38,907 bases of DNA. Origin: Myxococcales bacterium. GTDB taxonomy: Bacteria; Myxococcota_A; Polyangia; Fen-1088. Both the position numbers and the translations under genes were made by a program. The notes beneath the pieces are model-generated. The model was given only the letters and a program-made list of their open reading frames with translations, searched no databases and was not told the DNA's origin. Below are positions 31,988-38,907 of this stretch, in pieces. The number at the start of each line of letters is the position of its first letter. Position 1 is the first letter of the stretch. The stretch is from contig PMJO01000336.1 in assembly GCA_003158455.1 (NCBI GenBank), forward strand, positions 5,654 to 44,560, read 5' to 3'.

Positions 31988-33325
31988 GTGCGAGAAGTGA
32001 AAATCCCAGCAGGATGGCAAGAGTACGCCGACTTCCGGTCGAAAAGCGTCTATGAACGGGCCAAGCTGCTCGCCGCCTCGGGCAAGCGGAACCGGCTCGA
32101 CATATCACCAGCCCACGTGCTGGAGCTGCTCGAACGCTACCCATCGCTGTATCGCGAAGCAAGGACTACCCCCTCGAACAAGGCGTGTCGCCTAGCCATT
32201 GATGGTTTCTGCATTGGTGATGGGTGGTACGGCATCGTCGATCGCCTTTCCGCGAAGCTGTCAGTAGATCCGAACCTCCACGTTTGGCAAATCAAAGAGA
32301 AGTACGGCTCTTTGAGAGTGTACTTCTGCGATCAGGACACGCCGTCAGATCTACGTCTCGACAAGGCGACGGAAGCTGTACTCGACAAGGCGACCCGCGA
32401 GTCCATACGGACGTGCGAGATCTGTGGCAAGCCTGGCACTCTCACCAAGCGGCGGAACTGGGTGTCCGTCCGCTGCAAGCCTTGCCTCAAGGTGGATGAT
32501 GCGGAGAGGAAAACCATGAAGAGCAAGAACAAGCCCTGGGGCGGTGGTCTGCGCTTCCCCCGCAAACCAGCAACCACTTGGTTCAATGACATTCTTGTGG
32601 CCTGCCTGAACCTCCCGCAATGCCTGGAGGACATGGACTTCGCCGCTTTCAAGGCGAGTCGGCCGCGCCAGGCGGCGGCTCTGCGACACATACATCAGAT
32701 CGGAGAGGCAGCGTCCCGCCAGCCGGTCAACGTCAGGAGGCAGTATCGCGTCGTCGAATGGAAGGCCCTCATCCGACTGAAAGAGAGGACGGCGAGAATG
32801 ACTCCGAGGGAGATCTGGAAGTTCGTCCGCAAGGACGCTCCCACCCTTCTGGAGAAACTGGCGGACGACGAGGGCTTGCTGGTGGCCCAGAAGCGGCTCC
32901 GCGACCGTGACAGACTACTCTCAATCAAGGACATCAACCGTCTCCTGCGGGAGGGCCGACGCAAAAGCAGGCGCAAGGCCGCCCGTGCGGCGGCGGAGGC
33001 CCGGGAGGACGCCGAAGATCAGCGTGCCGTCGAGAGGCATCTCGCCGACCTCCGCGCCGGCCGCGTCCGCACGATCTCGTGGGACGAAATGGCGCTGAGA
33101 CTCGGGGGAGAGCCATTCAAGGATCGGCTGAAGAAGCCAAGGCCGTATCCGGTGTACGACTTCGGCTTCTGGGAGGTGCGGACTCCCCCGGCGAGGTGGT
33201 GCTGCCACGCACTGGCGTTGCCGGGCATCCTCGGCATCGGCGGGACGGCCGCCCGGGGCCAAGGACAGCCTGTTTGCGCGGCTGGCGCTGCTGGAGAAAT
33301 GCACGAAGGCGCCGGGCGAGCGTGA
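31988..33325 (+). CDS. Fusion of a phage-like zinc-ribbon protein and a degenerate HepT-like domain; C-terminus probably frameshifted
   Basis: 445 residues from GTG 31988; GTG 31997, with AGGTG six bases before it, may be the true start. Residues about 60-170 match a domain common in phages and mobile elements: G-D-G-W-Y-G-I-V-D-R-L, V-W-Q-I-K-E-K-Y-G-S-L-R-V-Y-F, and a zinc ribbon with Cys143/146 and Cys163/166. Residues about 195-305 resemble HepT (DUF86) toxins: W-F-N-D-I-L, L-E-D-M-D-F-A-A-F-K-A-S-R, R-H-I-H-Q-I-G-E-A-A-S-R, E-I-W-K-F-V-R-K-D-A-P-T-L-L-E-K-L. The HepT R-x4-6-H-x-Y motif is replaced by R-L-K-E-R-T-A-R. A basic helical stretch and an antitoxin-like R-T-I-S-W-D-E-M-A-L-R-L-G follow. 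The last 45 residues look out of frame; sensible sequence continues in the next frame into the HicB-like gene. Confidence 0.7.
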   Translation: MREVKIPAGWQEYADFRSKSVYERAKLLAASGKRNRLDISPAHVLELLERYPSLYREARTTPSNKACRLAIDGFCIGDGWYGIVDRLSAKLSVDPNLHVWQIKEKYGSLRVYFCDQDTPSDLRLDKATEAVLDKATRESIRTCEICGKPGTLTKRRNWVSVRCKPCLKVDDAERKTMKSKNKPWGGGLRFPRKPATTWFNDILVACLNLPQCLEDMDFAAFKASRPRQAAALRHIHQIGEAASRQPVNVRRQYRVVEWKALIRLKERTARMTPREIWKFVRKDAPTLLEKLADDEGLLVAQKRLRDRDRLLSIKDINRLLREGRRKSRRKAARAAAEAREDAEDQRAVERHLADLRAGRVRTISWDEMALRLGGEPFKDRLKKPRPYPVYDFGFWEVRTPPARWCCHALALPGILGIGGTAARGQGQPVCAAGAAGEMHEGAGRA

Positions 33326-33368
33326 GCTGTGCAGGCATCTACTGGGAACGTGGAAGGCCACGGCCGCG

Positions 33369-33620
33369 ATGCGGATGCAGGATTTCGTGTTTTGGGAGGA
33401 GAAGGGGATCTGGTCGGCCGTGGCCCCGCCCATCCAGGGCGTCTACGGGATCGGCCCGACGGTCACGGCGGCCAAGGATGACCTAATCGAGGCCCTCAAG
33501 GTCATGGCCAACTACCTGAAGGAGACAGGCGAAGGCAAGAAGGCAGCCGAGTGCGGCCGATTGGCGGAAGCATGGCAGACCAAGACGAGACGACGGAAGA
33601 CAAGCTCGCGCCGGAGCTAG
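33369..33620 (+). CDS. HicB-like antitoxin-fold protein, start uncertain
   Basis: 83 residues from ATG 33369. The segment F-V-F-W-E-E-K-G-I-W-S-A-V-A-P-P-I-Q-G-V-Y-G-I-G-P-T with helix D-D-L-I-E-A-L-K-V-M-A-N-Y-L matches the HicB partial RNase H fold. No C-terminal DNA-binding domain and no HicA toxin gene are visible. The same frame is protein-like for some 35 codons upstream of ATG 33369 (C-R-H-L-L-G-T-W-K-A-T-A-A) without a start codon. It may therefore once have been read through from the preceding gene. Confidence 0.6.
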   Translation: MRMQDFVFWEEKGIWSAVAPPIQGVYGIGPTVTAAKDDLIEALKVMANYLKETGEGKKAAECGRLAEAWQTKTRRRKTSSRRS

Positions 33621-33778
33621 ATCTGAGGTTCCTGGCAAAAGTCGCTCTGGCCGGCCTGGCGCTCCATCTTGCCGGCTATGCGGCGGACTGCCCGGCTGCC
33701 GGCGACGCCGCTGCGATCGTGTTCCTCGCCGGCTGGCTGTGGGGAGCACGGCACACCACAGAGGAGGGCAAGCCGTGA
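33572..33778 (+). CDS. Small membrane protein
   Basis: 68 residues from ATG 33572, overlapping the HicB-like gene by 49 bases. An acidic N-terminus is followed by two hydrophobic segments (F-L-A-K-V-A-L-A-G-L-A-L-H-L-A-G-Y and A-A-I-V-F-L-A-G-W-L-W-G), a likely inner-membrane hairpin. No family. Its stop overlaps the next start (GTGA). Confidence 0.6.
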   Translation: MADQDETTEDKLAPELDLRFLAKVALAGLALHLAGYAADCPAAGDAAAIVFLAGWLWGARHTTEEGKP

Positions 33779-34215
33779 GCAGGCCACGCGCTCCCTCATT
33801 TGGTGCGCAGCAACGCTCACGCCTCGCTCGCCGGGCCGCGACCGCGCGATGGTCGCGACTGGGCAGGGGCGTCCTGACCCTGGACCAGGTCCGGGACGCG
33901 GTCGTGAAGGCCCTGGGTGAGCGCGACGCGAAGGCCCTGGGCGAGCGCGGGGCGAAGGCGTACCTCTTCGATTCCTACGCCCGGGGCGACGCCACCTCCC
34001 GGGATGAGATCTACATCCTGGTGCTCGTGGAGAAGATGCCGGAGGATTGGGCGAAAGAAACCACCGATTTGACCGGGGCGATACACAAGGCCCTGGGCGA
34101 CGACTACAAGGAAATCGTCCTGTACCTGGCCGACGAGGCCACATTCGAGGAATGGAAGGAAGCTTTCGGCACCCCTCATTACGCGGTCGCCACCGAGGGG
34201 ATACGGCTTGTCTAG
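33775..34215 (+). CDS. Degenerate MNT-type nucleotidyltransferase-like protein
   Basis: 146 residues from GTG 33775. The core (about 60-145) resembles minimal nucleotidyltransferases: Y-L-F-D-S-Y-A-R-G-D-A-T-S-R-D-E-I-Y-I-L-V. The family signature is G-S-x-A-R-G followed by D-x-D. Here Gly is Asp (D-S-Y-A-R-G) and the metal-binding D-x-D reads E-I-Y, so catalysis is unlikely. The N-terminal 35 residues are very basic. A tandem duplication K-A-L-G-E-R-D-A then K-A-L-G-E-R-G-A precedes the core. MNT proteins are the antitoxins of HepT, and a HepT-like domain lies 1 kb upstream in the same operon. Confidence 0.65.
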   Translation: MSRPRAPSFGAQQRSRLARRAATARWSRLGRGVLTLDQVRDAVVKALGERDAKALGERGAKAYLFDSYARGDATSRDEIYILVLVEKMPEDWAKETTDLTGAIHKALGDDYKEIVLYLADEATFEEWKEAFGTPHYAVATEGIRLV

Positions 34216-34945
34216 GCTCGTCGGCGTGCTGGCCGACATACACGGCGACATCTTCGCCCTGGACGCCGCCCTGGGCCGGCTCCGCGAGATGGGTTGCGAT
34301 GTGATCTTGTGTGCCGGCGACTTGATCGACATGGAACCCTTCGGCGAGGAGGTCGTCCAGCGTCTCAAGGCCGAGAAGGATCTGATCTGCATCCTGGGCA
34401 ACCACGAGCGCTGGGCGCTCGATCGCCGCCACCGCCAGAAGGACGTGCGCAGGTTCTTCGAGCCCTGCAATATCTCCGACTACTTCGGCGGCGGCGCGGA
34501 GCTGTCGCGCGATTCGCTGGCTTGGCTGGCAACCCTGCCCGTCCACTTGGAGGCCGAGCTGGAGGGCGTTCGCGTGGCGATGTGGCACGCACGGTCCGGC
34601 AGCGACATGGAGGGAGTGGAGAAGGAGACCACCGGCCCGGAGCTGCGGCGCCGGCTGCTGGAACAAGCCCACGCCGATGTTCTCATCGTGGGGCACTCGC
34701 ACGTGGAGTTCGAGCTGGCGGTGGACGTCCCACCCGGCAGGATCCTGAATCCGGGCGCCTGCTGCTCGAAGGCTTACGTCTACCGGCAGGCCGGTCCGCT
34801 CATGGTGCCCGACGAGTTCCGGCCGGCCACGTTCGGGGTGCTGGAGCTGCCCTCGGAGCGGTTCGAGGTATACCGCGCCCTCGACGGCGAGCGCGTGTTT
34901 GGCATTTCGCCGGACCGGCCCTGCATCAAATCGTCACGCGGCTGA
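34208..34945 (+). CDS. YfcE/MJ0936-type metallophosphoesterase
   Basis: 245 residues from TTG 34208, overlapping the previous gene by eight bases. All calcineurin-like motifs are present: D-I-H-G-D (Asp10, His12), G-D-L-I-D (Asp38), G-N-H-E (Asn65, His66), a later W-H-A-R, and V-G-H-S-H-V-E-F. It should be an active two-metal phosphodiesterase; the substrate is unknown. Translational coupling to the MNT-like gene suggests a joint function. No signal peptide; cytosolic. Confidence 0.9.
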   Translation: MSRLVGVLADIHGDIFALDAALGRLREMGCDVILCAGDLIDMEPFGEEVVQRLKAEKDLICILGNHERWALDRRHRQKDVRRFFEPCNISDYFGGGAELSRDSLAWLATLPVHLEAELEGVRVAMWHARSGSDMEGVEKETTGPELRRRLLEQAHADVLIVGHSHVEFELAVDVPPGRILNPGACCSKAYVYRQAGPLMVPDEFRPATFGVLELPSERFEVYRALDGERVFGISPDRPCIKSSRG

Positions 34946-35114
34946 TGCGAGGGCGGAGACGATCATCTGCGGCATCCCTAGTGATGTGTACGCCGTCCTG
35001 GCGTTCGCACCGCAGGATGCAACCTCGACGGTGATAAGTTGCTACCGCTTTTCGTGCGAGCGTCGACAGAGGAGCGTTGCTACCTCGGCACGCGGTGAGC
35101 CATCGCCGGATAGT

Positions 35115-35459
35115 TCAAGGGGTGCCGCGTGGCGAACGCGCTGACGGGATCTGCCGCAGCAGCGTCCGCAGGGCGCCCACAGTCAGGCCGCGTGTGCGAT
35201 CGATGAGCTTCTGTCTCAGGTCCGCATCTGGCTCTGTGAGTAGATCGAGCGGCAGGACGTCGAGGCGTTCGGCCAGCACGCGGAGCGTCTTCACGGTCGG
35301 AAGCGCCAAGCCCTGCTCGATGTCCGACAGGTAACCCTTGGAGCCCAGGTCGCTCTCGTAGGCCAGTTTCTCCTGGGTAAGCTCGACCTCACATCGGAGC
35401 GCTCGTATTCGGCGCCCGATGGTCTTCGCGTCAGGGTCTGGTGAGTGCCGCCGTGGCAT
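35115..35459 (-). CDS. XRE-family helix-turn-helix regulator
   Basis: 114 residues from ATG 35459. The HTH (about 14-68) reads I-G-R-R-I-R-A-L-R, L-T-Q-E-K-L-A-Y-E-S-D, K-G-Y-L-S-D-I-E-Q-G-L-A-L-P-T-V-K-T-L. The C-terminal 45 residues are basic and helical. It is divergent from the kinase at 35739, and a perfect 17-base palindrome lies 41 bases upstream of its start, so autoregulation and control of the kinase operon are plausible. Extension of this frame to 36359 is antisense to the kinase and rejected. Confidence 0.85.
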   Translation of the reverse strand: MPRRHSPDPDAKTIGRRIRALRCEVELTQEKLAYESDLGSKGYLSDIEQGLALPTVKTLRVLAERLDVLPLDLLTEPDADLRQKLIDRTRGLTVGALRTLLRQIPSARSPRGTP

Positions 35460-35499
35460 CCGGGATGCATTGACCCTATGCGGTCCTGGTGGTTCAATA

Positions 35500-35516
35500 G
35501 TTCGTCCCGGACGAAC
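35500..35516. promoter_or_regulatory. Perfect palindrome, candidate operator of the XRE regulator
   Basis: GTTCGTCC and GGACGAAC flank a single C in the 279-base spacer between the XRE gene and the kinase gene. Size and symmetry fit a dimeric HTH binding site. I see nothing else definite in the spacer apart from GAGGAAGAG just before ATG 35739. Confidence 0.6.
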
Positions 35517-35738
35517 ATCATGCGGACATGCGATGGTTGGAAGGTGCCTCGGACTGTGAGCCTGAGAAGGTGCAGCGGGAAGCCACTCGTCTCGCGCACA
35601 ACAACCAGGCGCCTTGAAGTGGACCCACCCAGCACTGAGGATGCGCCCCGGGATGGGGGAGGCGCCCCGCGCGGAGATCCACTTCTTTTGGCGTGCGCCG
35701 TCATCAGAAGGATGCCTTCGCCTTGAGGAAGAGCAGCG

Positions 35739-37214
35739 ATGAGCACGCCTGAACTGCGCGAGACCACATTGGTAGGTGTTGTTCTGGAGGGCGCGTACCG
35801 CATCACGCGGCTGCTCGGCGAAGGCGGCATGGGCGCCGTGTACGAGGCGGTGCAACTCCGGCTCAACAAGCGGGTGGCGGTCAAGCTGATGGCCCGAGAC
35901 CTCGCCGCCAACCGGGAGGCATTGGCGCGGTTCCACCGCGAGGCCGAGATCACATCGCACCTCGGGCACCCGCACCTCGTGACCGTCTTCGACTTCGGCC
36001 AGGCAGAATCCGGCGAGCCCTACCTGGTGATGGAGTACCTGGAAGGGGAAGATCTCGACCACCGCCTGCGTCGCGTGGGTCGACTGCCGATCGAGACAGT
36101 GGTCCACGTGGTCCGGCAAGTCGCCTCGGCGCTTAATGCCGCCCACGATCAGGGCGTCGTTCACCGCGATCTCAAACCCGGAAATGTGTTCTTGGTGCAG
36201 GTTCCGGGCGAGCCCGATTTCGTGAAAGTGCTCGACTTCGGCATCTCGAAGATGAAGGCGGCGCGTACGCAACTGACGAGCGCGTCGACGGTGATGGGCA
36301 CGCCGAACTACATGTCGCCCGAGCAAGCCACCGGCATGCTGGATGACATCGATCACCACGCTGACCAGTGGGCGTTGGCCTGCATAGCCTGGGAAATGCT
36401 GCTTGGACGAGGACCGTTCGTGGCCGACGACCCGGCTGCGCTCTTGTACCAGATCATAAACCTAGACCCGCATCCGCTGGCGCCGCGAGTGCCGGGCCTG
36501 CCCTCGGCCGTGGAGACGGCTTTGCGGCGAGCGCTGCGCAAGAAGCCAGCGGAGCGGTTCTCGTCGATGCGCGAGTTCTCGCGCGAGCTTGAAGCCGCCG
36601 CGTTTGGCCGGCCTGCCGATGCGACGCCAGCGCCGGTGCTGGTGTCATCAATCGCCTCGCTGACAAATGCGACACTCGGGTACAGTGCGACGCAGGTTCC
36701 GTTGGCACATGTGCGGCAGCGCGGCGCCCCGGCGTCGCAGGACGCACGCAAGCCAGACGCCGTTGCGTCGCAAGCCAGTGGCTCGGTTCAAGCCCTCGTC
36801 GCTCGCGCGAGAGTGTGGATGCTGCCTGCGATGGGACGGCTGAGCCGGATCAAGCCGATCTATGTCGTCGTCGCAGCGGCCGGGGTGTTGCTGATCCTTG
36901 GAGCGTTTCTGTTGCTCCGTTCGAGCCCCGCGCCCAAGCCACCGGCCACAAGCGTCGCCCAACCCACGGTTGCGCCGCTGCCGCAGCCGCCGGCGCCTTC
37001 TGTAGTCACGCAGGAAACGAAGCAGGACAAGCCAGCAGCAGTCAAGCCCGCGTCCACCCGAGCGAAGCACAAGAAGTGGGTCGACCCCTTCACCGTCGGG
37101 GAGTCCAACAAGCCGAACCCTTTCACCGACGGGGAGTCCAAGAAACCCACGCAGAACATCACGCCCGAGCCTCCACGGCACAAAGCCAAGCGGAAGATGT
37201 TCCAGGAGCTATGA
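35739..37214 (+). CDS. Transmembrane Ser/Thr protein kinase
   Basis: 491 residues with GAGGAAGAG before the ATG. The kinase domain (about 20-290) has glycine loop G-E-G-G-M-G (27-32), Lys in V-A-V-K-L-M, H-R-D-L-K-P-G-N near 142, D-F-G near 166 and G-T-P-N-Y-M-S-P-E-Q, all intact. A transmembrane helix lies at about 373-393 (I-Y-V-V-V-A-A-A-G-V-L-L-I-L-G). The external tail is Pro/Ala/Lys-rich with a short repeat D-P-F-T-V-G-E-S-N-K-P then N-P-F-T-D-G-E-S-K-K-P. It resembles the kinase part of the 10957 gene and is likewise followed by an overlapping (ATGA) TPR/PEGA gene. Confidence 0.95.
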   Translation: MSTPELRETTLVGVVLEGAYRITRLLGEGGMGAVYEAVQLRLNKRVAVKLMARDLAANREALARFHREAEITSHLGHPHLVTVFDFGQAESGEPYLVMEYLEGEDLDHRLRRVGRLPIETVVHVVRQVASALNAAHDQGVVHRDLKPGNVFLVQVPGEPDFVKVLDFGISKMKAARTQLTSASTVMGTPNYMSPEQATGMLDDIDHHADQWALACIAWEMLLGRGPFVADDPAALLYQIINLDPHPLAPRVPGLPSAVETALRRALRKKPAERFSSMREFSRELEAAAFGRPADATPAPVLVSSIASLTNATLGYSATQVPLAHVRQRGAPASQDARKPDAVASQASGSVQALVARARVWMLPAMGRLSRIKPIYVVVAAAGVLLILGAFLLLRSSPAPKPPATSVAQPTVAPLPQPPAPSVVTQETKQDKPAAVKPASTRAKHKKWVDPFTVGESNKPNPFTDGESKKPTQNITPEPPRHKAKRKMFQEL

Positions 37215-38179
37215 CCATGTGTGCAACTTCCCTCATCCTGCTCGCCATTCTCGCCCAGACCTCGCCACTGACTGCCGATCCGCAGGCCAAGGCGCAGGCG
37301 CAGACCCTGCTTGGCCAGGGTACGAAGCTCTACGAACAAGGCGACGTTACTGATGCGCTTGAAAAGTTCCAGGCGGCCTATGCTGCGTATCCCAGCCCCA
37401 AGTTAATGTTCAACATTGGCCAGTGCAATCGCGATCTCAGCCGGCCGGTCGAAGCGGTTGAGGCTTTCGAGAAGTTTTTGGCGGGGGCCGCCGATGCGTC
37501 GCCCGAGATGGCCACTGACGCGCGCAAGGCAGTGGCTCAGCTTCAGAAGAAGCTGGGACGAATCCAGATCGACTGCGAGACTGCAGGCGCGGCGGTCAGC
37601 GTTGACGGCAAGAGCGTGGGACTGGCCCCGCTGCCCGAGCTGATTTGGGTCACCCCTGGCCGCCACCAAGTCACGGCCAAGCATGCGAGCGCGGCGCATG
37701 GGATCGAGGATGTGGATGTGACGGCCGGCTCGGTGAGCACCGTGACCATGCGGCGGCGTTCGCTGGAGGTTCCCGTGGCTGCCCCGTCCACCAAGGTTGC
37801 CCCAGACTTCGGCGTGCAAGCTGCGTCACCGTCCGGCGGCGCCAGCGAGGGGTGGTGGCTAGGCAGGAAGTGGACCTGGATGGCGGCCGGCTCTACGGTC
37901 CTGCTGGCTGCAGGCGCAATCACCGCCGGGGTGTTGATGCAATCCAAGTTCGACAGTCTGAGAAGCTCGTGCGGCGCCGGCAACCCGGCGCGACCTGGCT
38001 GCACCCAGAGTCAGATCGACACGGTCAACTCGCGCCAGACTGCGGCCAACGTACTCTGGGGCCTGACCGCAGCGGCGGCCGTGACGACGGGAGCGCTGTT
38101 CTACTTCGAGGGCCGGCCCGTGACCGTCGGGCCGGTGGCAGGCGGCACGACGGGTGTCCTGGCAAGAATGGAGTTCTGA
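37211..38179 (+). CDS. Exported TPR/PEGA-type membrane protein
   Basis: 322 residues from ATG 37211 (second Met two codons later). A signal peptide (about 1-20) precedes TPR-like helices (about 30-110; Y-E-Q-G-D-V-T-D-A-L-E-K-F-Q-A-A-Y and Y-P-S-P-K), then a PEGA-like domain (about 115-185; I-Q-I-D-C-E-T-A-G-A-A-V-S-V-D-G-K-S-V-G). A hydrophobic helix sits near 225-248 and another near 285-305. It parallels the 13122 protein domain for domain. Overlap with the kinase gene implies co-translation. Confidence 0.85.
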   Translation: MTMCATSLILLAILAQTSPLTADPQAKAQAQTLLGQGTKLYEQGDVTDALEKFQAAYAAYPSPKLMFNIGQCNRDLSRPVEAVEAFEKFLAGAADASPEMATDARKAVAQLQKKLGRIQIDCETAGAAVSVDGKSVGLAPLPELIWVTPGRHQVTAKHASAAHGIEDVDVTAGSVSTVTMRRRSLEVPVAAPSTKVAPDFGVQAASPSGGASEGWWLGRKWTWMAAGSTVLLAAGAITAGVLMQSKFDSLRSSCGAGNPARPGCTQSQIDTVNSRQTAANVLWGLTAAAAVTTGALFYFEGRPVTVGPVAGGTTGVLARMEF

Positions 38180-38181
38180 TC

Positions 38182-38907
38182 ATGAAGAAGGCATCTTGTT
38201 GTTGGACACAATTCATCGTGACGTGCGGTCTCGCATCGGTGTTCGTCACAGGCGGCTGCTCATATGATGCTAGCCAACTGAGGGCACTCCCGGACGCAGC
38301 AGATGGCGCCGGCGGTATGCCTGGCCAGACAGATGCGGCCGGCACGGGTGGCCAGACAGATGCGGGCCGCTCTGAAGCTGCCAGTAGCCTTGATGCGCGT
38401 GGAATCCCGATCTCCGACGGACGGTCGGACGGATTGCCTGCGGACACGTCCGACGTTGGCTCACCCCATGATGCTGCCGTGGACGGCCCGTTCATCGTGT
38501 CCTGCTCGACCGGATATCACAACGGTGGCGACGGCAACTGTGTGACCGCAGGAACCTGCTCGACCGGATATCACGATGGCGGCGCCGGAACCTGCGTCGT
38601 CAGCGGAGTCTGTTCGACGGGGTATCACGACGGTGGGACAGGCACGTGCGTGCTCATCGGAGCCTGCTTGACGGGGTATCGCGACGGCGGCGCGGGAGCC
38701 TGCGTGGTCAGCGGAACCTGCTCGACCGGATACCACGACGGTGGAACAGGGACGTGCGTACTCGTCGGAGTCTGCTCAACCGGGTATCACGATGGCGGCG
38801 CCGGAAGCTGCGTGGTCAGCGGAACCTGCTCGACCGGGTACCACAGTGATGGGACAGGGACGTGTGTGGTCGTTGGAGCCTGCTCGACCGGGTACCACAA
38901 TGGCGGG
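38182..38907 (+). CDS. Cys-repeat lipoprotein, 3' end outside window
   Basis: The frame begins at ATG 38182, two bases after the PEGA gene stop, and is open to the window edge. The signal sequence ends in a lipobox-like V-T-G-G-C (about 27-31). A Gly/Ala/Asp-rich spacer leads at residue 108 to perfectly spaced 18-residue repeats of the form C-S-T-G-Y-H-D-G-G-A-G-T-C-V-V-S-G-T, two Cys each; seven full copies and half of an eighth are present. Probably an outer-membrane-anchored, disulphide-rich surface fibre. Its place after kinase and PEGA genes matches the 17346 lipoprotein. Confidence 0.85.
   Translation, partial: MKKASCCWTQFIVTCGLASVFVTGGCSYDASQLRALPDAADGAGGMPGQTDAAGTGGQTDAGRSEAASSLDARGIPISDGRSDGLPADTSDVGSPHDAAVDGPFIVSCSTGYHNGGDGNCVTAGTCSTGYHDGGAGTCVVSGVCSTGYHDGGTGTCVLIGACLTGYRDGGAGACVVSGTCSTGYHDGGTGTCVLVGVCSTGYHDGGAGSCVVSGTCSTGYHSDGTGTCVVVGACSTGYHNGG
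38503..38907 (+). repeat. 54-bp coding tandem repeat (7.5 copies visible)
   Basis: Units start at 38503, 38557, 38611, 38665, 38719, 38773, 38827 and 38881, each 54 bases with no indels. Alternate units are more alike (V-V-S-G versus V-L-x-G/V-V-V-G endings), suggesting growth by 108-base duplications. Confidence 0.95.

Noticed and set aside
35460-36359. N-terminal extension of the XRE gene to 36359
   Set aside because: The extension is antisense to a kinase with all catalytic motifs; only the part from ATG 35459 is HTH-like.
38503-38907. CRISPR-like array
   Set aside because: The 54-bp units are contiguous, in frame and code for a regular Cys repeat; there are no spacers.

Overview
The window is high-GC DNA (roughly 64% by eye) from what looks like a myxobacterium or close relative (Myxococcota, probably Polyangia-like; inferred). 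The signs are several transmembrane Ser/Thr protein kinases, TPR/PEGA proteins, large Cys-rich lipoproteins, and a type VI secretion (T6SS) accessory cluster of the DUF2169/TIGR02270/DUF4150 type. No rRNA, complete tRNA, CRISPR array, integrase or transposase is visible.

Layout. (a) 1-257 is the 3' end of a 6-phosphogluconate/3-hydroxyisobutyrate dehydrogenase-family gene. (b) 491-4646, minus strand, is a compact T6SS accessory operon: a DUF6484-like protein, TIGR02270, DUF2169, a DUF4150 PAAR-like spike tip and a ketosynthase-like protein without its active-site Cys. (c) 5033-7083 is a candidate effector/immunity pair: a transglutaminase-fold Cys protease and a lipoprotein. (d) 7307-7401 holds the 3' fragment of a tRNA-Leu(GAG) with its own terminator, probably an integration scar. 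(e) 7713-10550 holds two unknown minus-strand genes, a decayed vgrG 3' end and a TPR-like gene. (f) 10957-19598 is a signalling and surface block: FHA-kinase, TPR/PEGA protein, second kinase, tandem-domain periplasmic protein, and Cys-rich beta-helix lipoprotein. (g) 19620-28121 is a T6SS effector island: YkuD-type L,D-transpeptidase-fold effector with candidate immunity, vgrG, and a PAAR-Rhs toxin with candidate immunity. (h) 28115-29939 has a chimeric relic of block (f), an IHF/HU gene and a DUF429 gene. (i) 30116-34945 is accessory, mobile-element-like DNA: a ribbon-helix-helix regulator, two unknown genes, ArdA antirestriction, a phage-like/HepT-like fusion, a HicB-like protein, a small membrane protein, a degenerate MNT nucleotidyltransferase and a metallophosphoesterase, most of them overlapping. 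(j) 35115-38907 has an XRE regulator with a palindromic candidate operator, then a second kinase, TPR/PEGA and Cys-repeat lipoprotein triad that runs off the end.

How the genes fit together. VgrG and the PAAR-like proteins form the T6SS puncturing tip, while DUF2169/TIGR02270-type proteins probably help load cargo. Three different antibacterial payloads, each followed by a plausible protector, sit beside them. The window shows copy-and-decay: vgrG and its follower gene each occur once intact and once as a remnant at equivalent junctions. The 5' end of the tandem-domain gene occurs three times, one of them joined to the 3' end of the Cys-rich lipoprotein. The most novel signals are the repeated kinase/PEGA/Cys-rich-lipoprotein triad and the fused, apparently catalytically dead HepT/MNT-like pair in the ArdA operon.
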